From Paramacrobiotus metropolitanus (Eukaryota; Tardigrada; Eutardigrada; Parachela; Macrobiotidae), in the NCBI RefSeq assembly GCF_019649055.1, contig NW_026570358.1, forward strand, positions 248,001-312,000: DNA of 64,000 bases, read 5' to 3'. The notes beneath the pieces were generated by a model that searched no databases, was not told where the DNA came from, and saw nothing but the letters and a program-made list of their open reading frames with translations. This document shows positions 18,248 through 30,966 of this stretch, piece after piece (within the stretch, counting starts at the first letter, position 1; the number at the start of each line of letters is the position of its first letter). Position numbers and translations under genes: made by a program.

Positions 18248-18603
18248 TCTAATGCTAGATCCAGCAGTGATCCAGATACGGAGACCTAAACGGAATAGAT
18301 CCCGTGGAAGCGAGCGATACGATATGGATCGCGAGCTATGCGGAAAACACAAACGTCGCACCGTAAATCGCTGACTTTTAATAATATTGAAAGTCTGTGC
18401 AACAGAAAATCAACAAGTGATCGGCGCAGCTCGATCGTAAAACGTAGAGCCAATTCAACAGCGTGCAACGCTGTGCAGCACGTGCTATGCCGCGCCCACT
18501 AATAAAGCGTAAGCCAATCAGAAGCGAGACACAACACAGACCGTAATCCAAAGGCGTAGCGCCTAGCGCACAGGCGTGAACGCTAGTGAGGCCTCGTCTC
18601 ACA
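18248..18603 (-). repeat. 5' LTR of the giant Gypsy element
   Basis: It is the partner of 1566-1925: starts TGTGAGAC on the minus strand and ends CATTAGA immediately before the primer site. Compared with the other LTR it has substitutions and small indels (for example GCCTAGCGCACAGG against a duplicated GGCGTAGCGCCAC), so the insertion is not recent. Confidence 0.8.
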
Positions 18604-18744
18604 GGTATTAATGTGTTATATGCGAAAAAAAGCAAGAAAAGTAAAGAATTTGACCGAACAGAGCCAAGTCAATGCTACCGGAATCCGGTTAGCAAATTAC
18701 GTTTTATCATGAAATTTTAATAAACGTTCGATCTACATACAGGG

Positions 18745-19307
18745 CACCGCATTTTGCATTTTCAGAGTTCGTGCCATTTGGTGGCACCTGCTGATATGAC
18801 CTCCGGGGCAAGAGAAAGTACATTGTTATCAGCTGCCGCAAATCCATATCCGGGCCACGTCTTTTCCCAGGACCCACAAAGGTCTACAAATTTGCGTGGT
18901 GTATTGATCAAAGCATTGACCGAACAAACCAAAACTCTCTGCCTCACCGATTTCACCGCAGACACTAGTTTCGTGGTAATAACAGATTTGGTGGCACATT
19001 AATATGAAGAAGAAAATTCAGATATCTGTTATTCACGTTAAAATGGCATCTCCGAAGACGGCATCACCAGCTCCAGCCAGTGGTGCGATATCGGCAACGA
19101 GTGTATGAACAAGGTCCCAGATGTACCGATTTATGTCAACTGATCACAGTCTGCCAGCAGCTGCTTATCACTAACTACACCATCAACGACATTTCAGCTG
19201 AAATGGACAAAATTTTATGGGAGTTTATATCCCGCCGCAAGAAAACGTGTGCACGCGCGTTGCAGCACGCGAAGCACCGGTGTCGCAACGCACTACCTGA
19301 AATTTAG
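18745..19307 (+). pseudogene. Decayed C-terminal fragment of the local F-box family
   Basis: Frames here match the paralogues at 33.9-34.2 and 37.7-38.1 kb: KFAWCIDQS corresponds to RLAWCMDHK, and TKTLCLTDF to TETVTLIDL. CTDLCQLITVCQQLLITNYTI corresponds to CQDIAELIIICHKLLLKNYTI. The pieces lie in different frames with an in-frame stop near 19106, so the fragment is not functional. It supplies the C-terminal end (to 19307) that the other copies lack. Confidence 0.6.
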
Positions 19308-19310
19308 GGT

Positions 19311-20804
19311 GGCCATTCCGCGCTTGACCTTCTGCACTGGGGAGGCGAACGAGCAGATGGTTCAGCGACTCTTAAAAGCGGCAAATGATTCCTGTCCACC
19401 GATTACGAGTTGTTCCAGAAGGTCAAGCGCTTCATCAGTATTGGATACGGACGTTGGATTATCCTGTAAACTGGGAAGCCATCCGTTGTTGTCTCGCATT
19501 GTAAGTTTTGTTTTGAAAATTCGCTACGCATTTAGGAGCACTTTTGTTCAGAAACTGTTTGCTTTCCTCAGCATATCTGAATAAATTGAGTGCGGTTGTT
19601 TGTTCTCAGATATTCCGGCTTTGGATCCAGTGGCAATGCAACTTTTTGGAAGAACACTGACTTGCGAACTTTGGACTTAAGCTCTTTATCAAAGCTTGCT
19701 GCTTAGCAAGCATAGCTGCAACGTTTAATTGTTGATGAAATCCGTTAGTTTCGGTGTCTCTTTTTTACAGTATGGTAACAACCGCGAACATTACTCAAAA
19801 GGAGTAATGCGGCAGGTAAAGAAACGGGTACATAATTGTACATGCTCGTAATTGCATCTGTATTCTTTATAGACCCTTAATACAAAAAATCATGTCAATC
19901 ATGTCAAATCATTGTGACAATTTTATCATTGTTGTAAATACCGAATACGTAGTACTTAATCTGCAATGCATTGCAATTCTTGGTTGGCGTAGTACACAGT
20001 ACGCGGTACAAGGTATTCACAGCCAATCACAGGCGACAGCTGAGAGATGTCACTATAATGGATAAAATAAACAATGAACTACTAATAACACTAGTAATGG
20101 ATAGTAACGACAGATAACCGTTATGGTCGAGTTGTGACCATAATGGATGGTCATGGGTTCAAAACGTACATAGCTAAAGCTGGCAAAAGCTAAAAAGCTT
20201 GCCATGAAGACGGCGCGTCGATACAGACAGAATAATCGTTAAGAAATGTCTTGACATCCTGAGGCATTTCCTGTCCCATAATCTGAAATTTTTCATCCTT
20301 TTTTAAGAACTGTCCTGACACAGCTACTTGGCCCCCAATACTACATGGCGCTTCCGGTGCGACCGTCCTGCCACGTTGCCGCTTCCGCATTGTCAATAGC
20401 CTGTTTCTTGCATACGGTAGAAGCTCCGTACATAGAACCGCACGGCGTCAGATAAGTAGTACGTTAGCAGGATGAAAACTGATTCAGATCTTTGTGCGGT
20501 TATACTTTGGTCACGTACAGCAACGAAAAAATTAATCGAGTCGAGTGCGCGCGACGGCGTGACCACCCTGCTAACGGTCGGCGGTCTGAGTGCTCAAAAA
20601 TGATCCACGGGCAGCATAAGCTGACCTCCATTCACTGATGTGTCTGAGCCGTTGCAAGCATCCGCGTACGGCAGATAGTTTTTATGCGTCACCGCACGAC
20701 GCTTGGTTACAGCTGCTAACGTCGCGAACGGACGTAAAACAACCCGGAACCAAAGGTTCCACATGGAACCGGAGCCGAAAGGGACATAAACCGTGCAATC
20801 TGAA
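19311..20804. other. Intergenic, no clear gene
   Basis: No convincing gene. A 68-residue minus-strand frame at 20190-20396 starts at ATG and has an ordinary amino-acid mix (GQEMPQDVKTFLNDYS); it could be a first exon but has no support. The remainder is AT-rich with short frames only. Confidence 0.35.
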
Positions 20805-20940
20805 ATTCATTTTAATAGGCAATAGCCGTCAAAGTAACAAGTGCAAGCGCAGGCACACTACGTTACTGTTAAAATTTTAAACACTGAAAAAACAACCAAA
20901 ATCTCTATCCACCCGTGGGTCAAATGGTAGCGTACTTCTG
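20805..20940 (-). repeat. 3' end fragment of the window's non-LTR element
   Basis: About 135 bp match 48095-48233 in the same orientation, sharing TTTTAATAGGCAATAGCCG, then AACAACCAAAATCTCTATC. The partner lies at the 3' end of the endonuclease ORF and 3' UTR of the non-LTR element. This is therefore a 5'-truncated copy, the usual product of incomplete target-primed reverse transcription. Confidence 0.7.
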
Positions 20941-22000
20941 AAATAGGCTAATTACATGCATGTAACTGACAGTGCGGATAGCGGCATGGATGAAAATATC
21001 CCGTTTAAACTACAAGTACCCTCAGAGGTATTTTTCAGCTTACAAGAGTAAATACAAAATCTCCTCCTACATTTTCAAAATCATTCCAATTGATAGCTGT
21101 TAATTGGCAAATATTCCAGACACGAAATTGAAACTATTAAGTGTTAACATAATAACGCGTTGCGTTTAAACTGCCGTACGTGGTGTTAAAAGTCAAACGT
21201 GATAAAAGCTGGTACTAGGAGCCAGCGGTGGTGCAAAAGTGGCTACATACCCCTGCATTATATTATCACACACAGTTTCTGTAGCGTACATTTTAAGCTA
21301 CCGGCTGCCTGTTCAACTGGCATGCGACTGATGCGAGCACAACATTGTGAACGTGGCGTGCCATAGTACCAGGCGAGACTGCCTGCCCGCAGCATGTGAA
21401 CAGTACTTCCTGTCGCCAGACCGCTAGCATGTGCAGAGTTAAAGAGACGGCTGTATAACAACAGAACTCAGTGGAGCCAAAAGTGGTCGATATTTCCGTC
21501 TGTTATTATGACTCATCGCGTACTGCATGTACGCTCGCGCAGCAGCCAGTTCCTTGGTTTCTTAGGTTTGCTGCGCACACATACCAGCCGTGAAATGCCG
21601 GTGAAATGCTATTGCTTTACTCTTGTTATTACCTCGGCATATTCTCATCCCCTCATTTTATCTGAGCTTGCTATTTCAACCATTTAATTTAGTGCCTTTT
21701 TTATCTCTGCATTTTGTATTTTTATACAGCGTTTTCTTATACCAGAAAAGGGGTCAGTATAACTCTGTTTAACGTCAAACCCTTCCCAGCCTTTCGTGCA
21801 TGTAAACGCTTCGTGGAAATGCTAGTCAGTACTGAGTACTCCCCATACGCTGTGTTAGTCAGCGCCGATTCCCTGAAAATTATAGTACGACTTCGCCATT
21901 TTGGCAGAAACGATTGCACATAAGCACGATAACATTAACGACGGTATAAAAAGCAACAAATCCATCTGAGCGCAATACACATTCCGAACAGGCAGTATTC
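20941..22000. other. Intergenic upstream of the TMEM151-like gene
   Basis: No gene is seen. The stretch should contain the promoter of the plus-strand gene beginning at 22001, but I could not identify a specific promoter element with confidence. Confidence 0.35.
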
Positions 22001-23504
22001 ATGCCGAATCCCAGCGCGCCCTCCGAAACGTCGATTACTGTTAACTCGTTCTTCGGCAATCCCGGCGATGACATTCCCCACCTGCATATGGAGATACCGC
22101 AAACCTCCACGGGGGCTTACCGCGACGATCCGCCCTCGTATAAGGAGGTCACGCACAACATGCCGCTGCTTGACGCGAATAGAGAAGAATTTTCCAAGGA
22201 ACCCGCTAATCTCCCTCTGCCGCCATTGTACGAAGATCTTTTTGGGCCCGGGCAACCGTCAGCGTTTGTCCCTCCTGAAGGACGGGACTGGGAAGATCCC
22301 GGAGTGGCCTGTGACGAATTTTGTAACCCCATGAACTGCTGCCGCATGGTCGTGCAGTGCGGTATTATCATGGGGATCGTCTTCCTGGTTCTGGCAGGCA
22401 CTACGCTGACCCATGAAACGTGGCCGCTTTGGGCCGGGGGCGTGCTGTTGGGAGTGTTCTATTTGTGGTACTTCATCGATACTTGCTGCTATAATTCCAA
22501 TATGAAATTCCTCAGCAATGTCTTGTCGCTGGCGGAACTTGACCAACATGTGCAGAGCGTCCGATCAGGTACGATTTAATCAAATCGCCCGTAACCGATT
22601 TTTTTCTGTAACTAGCAATTAAATTTAAGTAAGCTGAAGCAGCAAATTTTCAATGGCACGAGCCGGGCTAAAACACTAAAATATTTAAAATATCGAGACG
22701 CAGAAAAATTAAAATTTACTGAATTTAGGACAGTATTCCCTTCTGCTTCATATGATTTCTGATACTCTGTACTGAGTAACCTGTATTCATGTAAAGCGTG
22801 CGCATGTAAGCGCAAATAAGATTTTCTAAATGAAGCTTAGAAAACCGGTTTACTTGTGTAACCGGAGTAAACGTCGGTTTTGCCGTTAAAAACTTCACCA
22901 ATTTGCGATGGAACGTGTCCTTGATTAAACATGTCCTTAGACTATGGGTTGGATTCCAATTACTTTTGTGGTCGTAGCAAAGGCGGAGATTGCATGGCAC
23001 ATGGAATGCTACCACCACGAGACGCGCACACGCACGGTGACCACCGGTAGTGGAAGCAATCGCCACACCCGCACGGAAACATACACTGTCAAAGTGACTA
23101 CTTGGAGGGGAGATAAACCTTTCGAGTACGCCTCGTGCGAAGAGGTCTCCAGTCCTCAACAACTGGATAATATCGAAGCTTTCAAGCAGACGCGAATTAA
23201 GTTCTCCAAGCAGTTCGTTATGGCCGACAGCGCAACACGAGCGGCTTTTGAAGGGCAGCGCGATGAGTTTGTCGCCGCCAACCGCCATCGGGACCGACAA
23301 TACAGCTTGACTGAGTCGTTTGAGATTGCCGGGTTTGAGAAAGCCCTGATGGCTTCGACAACCGAGGAGAAGCCATTCTTTTTACAATGTCACTGGTATG
23401 TTCTAGCAGTCTTGCTGCTGCTGGAACTGCCGTTCAGTCTGATGATCAAGATGCAGTCACGGCGTATGGATTATGCGTACGTAAAAAAGCTCGGAATATG
23501 GTAG
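22001..23504 (+). CDS. TMEM151-like membrane protein, two exons
   Basis: Exon 1 is 22001-22568 (donor GTACGA), exon 2 is 22978-23504 (acceptor GTCGTAG). The phases match (phase 1), giving 364 residues. The N-terminal cytoplasmic part has a DDPPSYKEV (PPxY) motif that could bind WW domains. Two adjacent membrane spans follow (about 122-140 and 148-165), then a cysteine pair and the loop entering AWHMECYHHETRTRT, the hallmark YHYxxRTR-type segment of TMEM151. Then come YxxCxE, the QRDEFVAANRHRDRQY region and a final span (ECHWYVLAVLLLLELPF-like, about 330-348). Human paralogues are longer, mostly C-terminally. Function of the family is poorly known. The ORF is clean, so it is probably expressed. 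A tempting acceptor at 22939-22940 gives the wrong phase. Confidence 0.8.
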
Positions 23505-26099
23505 AAATAATAGAGTTTAAGTTGTTCTTCACTGATATTGAACATTGCTTAACCTTATTGAACATTATTGAACGGCACGGATGGCCACTGCTTCTTGCCC
23601 TAAGCCGGTCAGTGGAGAGTCGCCACTGGCGACGCATAAAAGCGGCAACTTCCCGTTGCGGATTTCCTCTCCCGCCCACTATTTGAATCAGAGGAGCTGG
23701 AGCAGCAGGCGTCCAGGATGGGACCGGATGTCAGATGGAAGGCGTAGTACATTTAGCTAGACGTTCTTTGTTGTTCGCTTTGTCTCGTGGCTTTCTGCCT
23801 GTTGTTTCCAGTGAATAAGGCATAGCTGCGTCATGCGTGTGTTCAGGCGGTGATTTGCGTTTGCTCTCACGCGCGTTGCTATTCAATGATGTTCGCTCCA
23901 GTGGGCAGAGTCGTCCACCAGGGAATTTTTTATAAAAATCCATCCCCCATGCACGTGTTTTGATTTGTTCTACACACCAGCAATTAGGAACAATAATGTA
24001 GATAACAAGTGCCTATGGAATAGTATGATTTGCGTACGAATTGCAATTGCAGTTGAACTGAGATTCGTTGTAGTGACTTGTACAGTTGTACTTGTATCGT
24101 ATTCCTTCTGTAGCGAGTTTCTGAAATACCTAAACGTGTACTGTGCAGTTTGACCAAATTCGCAGGCAGGTAAAATCACATCAGTGTGGGTTATCTGCTC
24201 GCTGTACGACAAGGTTCGAAACACCTACCAGCGCTGGGTGGATACACCGGTGGATCTGAGGCAAGGAGCTACCGTTCGGCACTGGCTTAACCTGTACGCT
24301 ATAATACATGCGCAGGAGCAAAGACGTTGCACCTGTGGCACTTACCCTGTATCATTACAAACGATTACACAGTAGTTTTCGAATTGAATTTACTCCTTAA
24401 CACATTCTGAATCTGATGCAGCCATAAAAAAGTAAGAGCTGCGTAAATAACATTTGACCAAATTTCCCCAGCTGATCCGAATTTAAATAATATAAAACAA
24501 GAAAAACTGACTATTTATCATACTATTTTGATCCTAGGTACAAGGGATTCGGGGTGGGTGGATCTGTGAAATTGTGGGATGATGTTGATTGGAAGACTGT
24601 GGATATTTCCTCGTTAACTAAGCTGGCCGTACACTCTCTGGCTACTGATGAAAGCCATCCATTATATTTCTTTTTATATGCCGGAAAAAAGGCTGGTATT
24701 CAGTCTGCAGGGTTTTGGATGATATTTTTATACGTATGATCCCATCGACAATGAACACCATTGTGTTATGTTGTATGTGTTTTGTTATAGCCGACAGTGA
24801 CAATTTAAAATAGCGAATAGTAACCAATAGGGAATAGAAATTAAACTACAGAGTAATTTTCATGGCATCTATCTGTTTCATATTACTGTAATTTTTTTTG
24901 TTTTGATTATGGATATGTGACCGCGCTTCCTGCTCTAAATTGGATGGCAAAAAGCTTATTAAAAAATTTCTCAGTTGTCCCAGAACCAGCGTATTTTTAA
25001 TTATTGCCATCCAACAACATTCTGAATGTCTGACATCGCCAGGTAAAAAATTATTAGAAACCAGTCAAAACCGCAAAAAATTAAATTATCAACACTAACC
25101 TTGCTTTTGGCAGCAGAGCATAGGAATGCGTGTAGCCAGCGGGATACAGTTTCATTAGGCAAAAGAGCAGGCAGACTTTTAGTACTCGTACTGTATAATA
25201 CTACAGAGTACTCTACTATACATGTACAAGGGTGTACAGAAACCATAGTTGTAACTATTATCGGTGCTGCACATCGCTGCGTATTATGTGCGACACTTGT
25301 TTTACATGTGCTAGATTCTTATGCTTGTATCACGGAGAAACTTTAGAAGATTCTAGTGTTAATTTGTATTTGCTGCAGTCTTTCGCGATCAGTGTCCAGT
25401 CAATGTGGTATTTACGAAACTTATGGTTGTCCATAGAGTCGGTCCAGATGACATACAGTAATCAAGCAGGTATCTGCACCAGCACTAATCTGTTGCTAGT
25501 TGCGTAATTGCTGTACTTCTGCTAATGCTTATACAACCTTGAGTATCGTATAAAGGCTTGCGATCCTTCTAAGCGATCCGTTACGAGCGAAGGTCGGCGT
25601 ACTTTTACCAGTATCTGACACAGGTATACAAGCGTAGCAGCTACGATGGAGCCACTGCTAAAGAGGTTACCGATGTGCCCTGGCATCGGGACTACGAGTA
25701 CGGAGTACCTGACTAACTCTAGACGTTTTATAGGCGCAATACAAAATGTCCAGATTGGTTTACGGTATTGTACATGTACTGTACATAGCAATGCTCCGGA
25801 AACAATAAAATACGTTAAACGGTAGGTAAGATCAATACGTTGCACTGCATCTGGTTTTTCAAGTACCGCCTCACTGTTAATGCTGAAGGCTGTCGATCAA
25901 CAGCTCATATAGTTTTACAGCGTACAGTGGCGTGCTCTATGCAGTCTACGTAAAATATTCCTTTGGACGTTCCGGGCAACCTGTTCAGTTTCTGGTACAA
26001 CAGCATTATTTGACATCGCCAGAAGGAGCTGCTACTCTAAAACAGAGCAACGTAAGAACCGGTTTACGCCCCGTTTTTGACTGCTAAACTGACCGTACG
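23505..26099. other. Intergenic, weak ORFs only
   Basis: Several short frames occur but none shows a domain. The best are 24181-24375 (plus; SLYDKVRNTYQRWVDTP) and 24539-24739 (plus; VKLWDDVDWKTVDISSL), which could be exons of an unrecognised plus-strand gene separated by a 160-bp intron. Support is thin. AT content rises between 24.4 and 25.1 kb. Confidence 0.3.
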
Positions 26100-27619
26100 A
26101 TGCAGAACCTACGGAATTTTCCTGAAGATGCCGGCAGTCTGCTGGCACTTAGCATTGTGCAAGTCCTGTTGGCAATTGCGGGATTCGCCGCAAATCTCTA
26201 CAACTTTTTCTACGGTAAGAAAGGTTCTAATCTACTGTCACTATTTTATTTTCGGCAAGCTCTTCTAGCATTTCTCTGCACCAAAACTGGATATAACGTT
26301 ATATCTAAGCAGCCGATAGCCCTCTAAAGCTTACATCCCCGACTTTCGTCTTAAATTTCAAGATATCCAAATAATTTATTTGCTTGATTTTCCTTTAACC
26401 ATTAATACGGGGTTGGCCATACCGTTTTGGTTTATTTAGAAGCTTTGAAGAATAATGTAGTTATCGAACTTGTATGGGGTAAGCAGAGTGCCAAATATGG
26501 GTATATTCAGTTGGTGCTAATCTAATTTCCACTGACTTTGGCGCATAAACCGGCGTTACTCTTCGTGTCGGCTCTCTGTTCCACAGGATATGATGGTGGC
26601 GCTGGCGTTAAATATAACGTTGCTTTATTTCACGCCCTTGCGTTTGTAATGATGTCATCTATGAGTCGACTAGGTAGATACCTTAATCGATTATCCTCCA
26701 AGCAATCGATAGCACCCGTGGGTGTCAACAATTTCGATCTATTCTGCACCTGTATCCCAGGTGGTACAAGCCGACCTACAAATTTATAGGCTTAATTCGT
26801 AGCCTGGCTTGTACTGTATATCGAACGAAGAAGCAAACACTAGCTTTAAGGGCCCAACAATTCATAGCAGCCCAACAATTACTCGTAATACCAGCAGACA
26901 GCAGCTAATAACATACGGTATAATAGGACGTTTTTGTATCACAGAACATCGGGCAAGAATAAAAACGTTTCGACCTGATTCCAGAGGTAGATCCGAGAAT
27001 TTTGCTGAGAAAATATACCACATTAACTTTCCGATTTATTGTATTTATACCAAAAAATTGTTGCATTTGTAAATAACTTCCAGATTTGAATCTATGTACA
27101 CCTGTATATGATTTGCTTTCAGGACTTCTGTTTTCTGCCCACATTTTTCCGGTGATGCAAACGCTGGCCTTCGTCTTCTTTACGATCCCATTGTATGGGA
27201 TGCAGCTGTTATGGGGTGTCGGCTCGGTGGTGGCATGTGTGCGAGTGTTTTGTGGCAACAGAAATTTAATGTTCGTCGGAGAAGATCGGGAGATTAGTAA
27301 TTGCGTTGGCCGAGCCTGTGTCGTGTACCTGTTCCTCATGGTTATTGTATGGTTCTTCGCGGTCGCTTCTGGCGCCCAGCCCTTCGTTGCTTCGCTTGGC
27401 ATGTGGGGCTCAGTCCACCACGCGTTCCAGACCGATCTTACCGGACATCTGGTCATGCTGGGAATGGTTCTCGCGCTAATTGCCGGTATAGTCGTGGAAG
27501 AGCTTGTCATCTCGCGAAGTGTTTCCGTCGGAAACGATCTCATCTACATCGATAATAATCACAAGCTTCTTGCCCGAGTCGAAGAACAAACCGGGTCACC
27601 GCCACCGGAGACCGTCTAA
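26100..27619 (+). CDS. Multi-pass membrane protein, three exons, unknown family
   Basis: Exons 26100-26214, 26587-26673 and 27123-27619 join in phase 1 at both introns (donors GTAAGA and GTAGAT; acceptors CACAG and TTTCAG), giving 232 residues. The first hydrophobic span is in exon 1 (LALSIVQVLLAIAGFAANL), the second in exon 2 (VALFHALAFVMMSS), and at least three more in exon 3 (about residues 72-100, 135-155, 180-205). The tail is polar, ending in an acidic/Pro stretch. The layout of four to five spans with short loops resembles small tetraspan proteins, but I recognise no family. The ORF is intact. The stretch inside the second intron, 26.8-27.1 kb, has no other gene. Confidence 0.65.
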
Positions 27620-28359
27620 ATGGGGACCGCGATCCAGAACCAAGGTGCCCATTAAGCCGTTATTTGGAGCCATGGTTCCACCGCTGAGTTTGCCGTTGAT
27701 AACCCTAAGAAGGAATATTTTACGATATTACTGCTTGCACTGTACTATGAACATTTCAGCTTTAAAATGCGAGAATAGAATGCACCAGGCGTTTCCATTC
27801 AGTACATAATTGTGCACAACATCAATATAACCACATCGCCTTTTAATTACGCCTTTTGTTTTCCGTAAATTTAATTTTGTTGTTTGCGATTTGGCTTTTC
27901 ATTCCTACGGTTGGTAGTTTAATAATTTATTATGACCAGCGTTATACAGTACATAATTTATTCGGATTTTGAAGGAAATGCTTCTGTAGCGTTACTGATG
28001 TTTAACTGCGCTGTTGTATTTTGTGAGATAAAAATATGCTTGAGCGGTATACATACTTGAACATCCATAAGCAAATTTTATATTTGTTATGATCCGCAAT
28101 ATAATATGCCACGCTTCAGATACTATCTTAGTAGAATTTCCGGTACCTTTTAACAATCACTTGCTGGTAAATGGTAGTAGAAGTAGCTAACCCGTTCTTA
28201 CCGGACTGAAGTCGTTAGACCAACGACACCAACCCATCCGACGATAATTGGTGTACTTGAAGAACTTCTCCTTAATTTGGTTTTCAAAAATTGTGCCTGC
28301 AAGCTTTTCAGCTATGTAAATTAATTGCCCACAAAGAAAGAATGGAAGTAATCATGACT
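27620..28359. other. Intergenic, no gene seen
   Basis: A roughly 740-bp AT-rich stretch separates the plus-strand membrane protein from the minus-strand kinase-kelch remnant. It should include both 3' ends, but nothing else is recognisable. Confidence 0.4.
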
Positions 28360-30720
28360 TTAAATTACGGTAGGGTCCGCTAACAATGTAAGCTGTTTAT
28401 CGCTTCGACTGCCGCATAACAAGTTTAATTGGGTATGACACCGCAATGACTCGGCTCCTCTGCAGCAGTAGCGAAGCACATTGGTGCAAAGCGTTATGCA
28501 TTCACATTTAAGTCGGAATAGTTGTTGAAATCGGTAATTGTAGTACAGTGCTTGTACTTCGGCAAAACGAAAGGTCACCTTCAAACCGCTTGTCTGGAAA
28601 CGTTATCGGCTGAAAAAAAAACCATACTCCTAGTGCAAAGTCGTAGCTTTTTATCAATGATGAGGGCGGCGTTCCGTCTGTTTTTATTTCGATGAGTTCG
28701 CCGCATACATATATCCGCTGATCCAAGGCAAACGCGCAAGCATCTCGCCTTTTTTCAAAAGCGGTCCCATTGTTTCCCAAGTTTAAGTTTACATTCTCAA
28801 ACGCCAGCATGTTTTCAAGGAACCTTAAGGGGAACAGCCCCCGAAAACGTAAATATCGTTGTTAAAGGCAAGCATGGCGAACTGAACTCGAATGCCGGGT
28901 AAATCTGGGAGGCTGCTCCATTCGGCGGTCATAGTATCAAAACATTCTACAAACATCGCATTCACAGCTGTGTCGCTAGTTGGCATCATAATATAAATTA
29001 TCTTGTCGCCCAGCTGCACGCCGTCCAAAATCTGAAATCTTCCGAAATATAAAAATCGATGGCGGTCTGCCAAAAAAAAGACTACTTATGGTTTTATTGA
29101 TGCTTGTACGCGTATGACTATGAGTAAAGTGCATGTCACAACGGACATACGAAGCGCGGATGTAAAAACACATTCACCGTTCACGAACCTATTCGGCACA
29201 TCTAAACTGATAATAGTCGAAGGTGACGATGTATATAAAAGCAGCAAATGCTCATTACCATCCGTAAAAAAATCTTGTTATACATTGTAACGGCGTGGTT
29301 AAGCCTTTTGTCCTGTGAAAAATAAGGAACACGAAGACACGTTTGTTCGGCCAAATCCCACACTGCTGTTTCGAAGAAACTAGCGTTATCCAGATGGCCT
29401 CTACGTTCGGTCTGGCACAATACAGCGCTACTATTTAAAGCTGTAAATTTGAGCAAGTGCTGATTTTCTGCGAACTGCACCGGAAGCGGAAATGTTCTTA
29501 TCGTATTAGTAAAAGGGGGAAATGTTTGTGCGTGATGATAAGTAACAGACGATGTAGTACGAGTAAAACCATCACTCGTGAAAACAGATTTTTGATGCAG
29601 CAACAACACAACTTGCTTGAAGTTCGCGTTTTCCGCTTTCGACAGCAGATGTTGCACTTGATCTGCTGAGATCCTGTCTTCGCGTGAATTCGAAGACAAC
29701 GTTCAGTGCACTTGGCCAGATTTGGGTGAGTCAGAACCGGTATAAGAGGGGCGGAACCCTCGGCGACCAAGGTCATATACCGATTATAATTCATTTTGTT
29801 ATCTTCCGCCTCGATTATTGTCATCCCTTTATACAAACATTAATCGTGACGACTGCTTATGAAATACGACAACTTCAGTATCATACATCCCAAGCTCCAT
29901 ATGTCTATTTTTCTTCCAGGGTTGTTCTGTTTAGCACCACTATCGTTCAGCGAAACAAAAGAATGCAGCATCTCAGGCGCCATATACCCAATAGTGCCTC
30001 GAAGATGGGTGAGATCTCAGATCTCAAGAACACGTACTTCGGTCCTGCATTTGCACTAAATCATCCATGTCACACAGAATTAATCTTTCATCGCCACCAT
30101 GTATGGTCCGTATAAGACGTTTCCTGGTTTCAGATCTCCATGAATAAAAGCTCTGTTATGTAAATAGCTTAGTCCGTCGGCAATATCTTTTGCGTAACGC
30201 TTTACTACCGAATAATCGAGACGGTTTCCAGCTTGTTGCAGCTCTTTCATTCTAGTTCCAAGGTCTCCATTTAAGAAAGAAATTAGCCATTTCTTCCCCT
30301 ACATCCAAACATCACAATAAATAGGTTAACCTTACCAGATCAAAATTCCATCATGAGCTCCACCAAAAAAGTAACCGTTACGTTACGCAATTCCATCTCC
30401 ACCGAAAAAAGTCTCCCTGCATGTGGCGTGATAATTGTAATTTTAAAATATCCTACCAGGTATTCAGTATTAAAATCCAGCAGTAACTTCAGCTTGTCCT
30501 GCATTCGGTTAAACATTTCTTTATCATCCCAGTGGCCTTTCTTGTCTAGCTGAATGGCCTTTACTGCCACTTCGGTTTCCGCGATGTGATCCCCGCAGTC
30601 GGTAACAGCTGCAGTGTAGACAATCCCAAAAGAGGCCCTCCCAATACAATGTGCATTGTTGTAGCGATATCGACAAGTACAGTACTTCTAAGCTCAACCA
30701 CGGTTCCCTCAGGCTCCATT
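28360..30720 (-). pseudogene. Kinase-kelch fusion, probably inactivated
   Basis: On the minus strand the N-lobe (30.34-30.65 kb) shows the glycine loop IGRASFGIVY and VAVKAIQL. The next exon (30.1-30.3 kb) has the catalytic loop HGDLKPGN (HGD in place of HRD). Next come CDMDDLV in the DFG position, GTIGYMAPEML (APE motif) and KIDIWSLGCM. The C-lobe runs to about 29.65 kb (RISADQVQHLL). After it come kelch-type repeats to 28.5 kb (FAMLAFNNDIYVFGG, then DACAFALDQRIYVCG). A TGA stop follows VELMMEF, and the activation segment changes frame between NVLYGPY and ERLILCDMDD, so this copy seems broken unless introns remove the lesions. A kinase joined to kelch repeats is unusual. A partial paralogue lies at 34.85-35.20 kb. 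Function would be signalling (inference). Confidence 0.65.
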
Positions 30721-30966
30721 TCGCAACGAAAAGTTTTACCTTCGTGTAATGATTAGCTAGCAACCGAAACCCTTACTCAAAAAAATAATGCGAGCTTATT
30801 ATATTCTCTTGATAAGCAATCATACGTTCGAACTGCAAATCATTTTGTCTTGCATTATGCATTACATTCAGTGTAAAATACTACAAAGGTGCAGTACAAA
30901 CTTGAAAATTACAGTTAACACAAAACCGTAACGAGTAACGACCCGTCGGCATCGATATGTTGATAG

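Larger units (their letters stand above)
1566..18603 (-). mobile_element. Giant Ty3/Gypsy LTR retrotransposon, about 17 kb
   Basis: The element is bounded by direct repeats of 360 bp (left, 3' LTR) and 356 bp (right, 5' LTR), and everything coding inside reads on the minus strand. Order from the 5' end: LTR, initiator-Met primer site, about 1.3 kb leader, coiled-coil gag region, capsid, Gly/Asn-rich CCHC segment, LDTGA protease, RT with a YIDD box, RNase H, HHCC and DDE integrase, basic tail, 2 kb of 3' noncoding. The order PR-RT-RH-IN identifies Ty3/Gypsy. There is no env. At 17 kb it is far larger than the usual 5-7 kb. The ORFs occupy all three frames with short overlaps, so this copy is either frame-broken or uses unusual expression. 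The LTRs differ visibly, by base changes and small indels. No clean target duplication was found (right flank GGTAT, left flank AGTAG). Confidence 0.88.

Noticed and set aside
1561-18608. Target-site duplication of the giant Gypsy element
   Set aside because: Flanks AGTAG and GGTAT do not match at 4-6 bp.
22941-22977. Start of TMEM151-like exon 2 at the acceptor 22939-22940
   Set aside because: It gives the wrong phase against exon 1; the acceptor ending at 22977 restores it and removes an unneeded segment.
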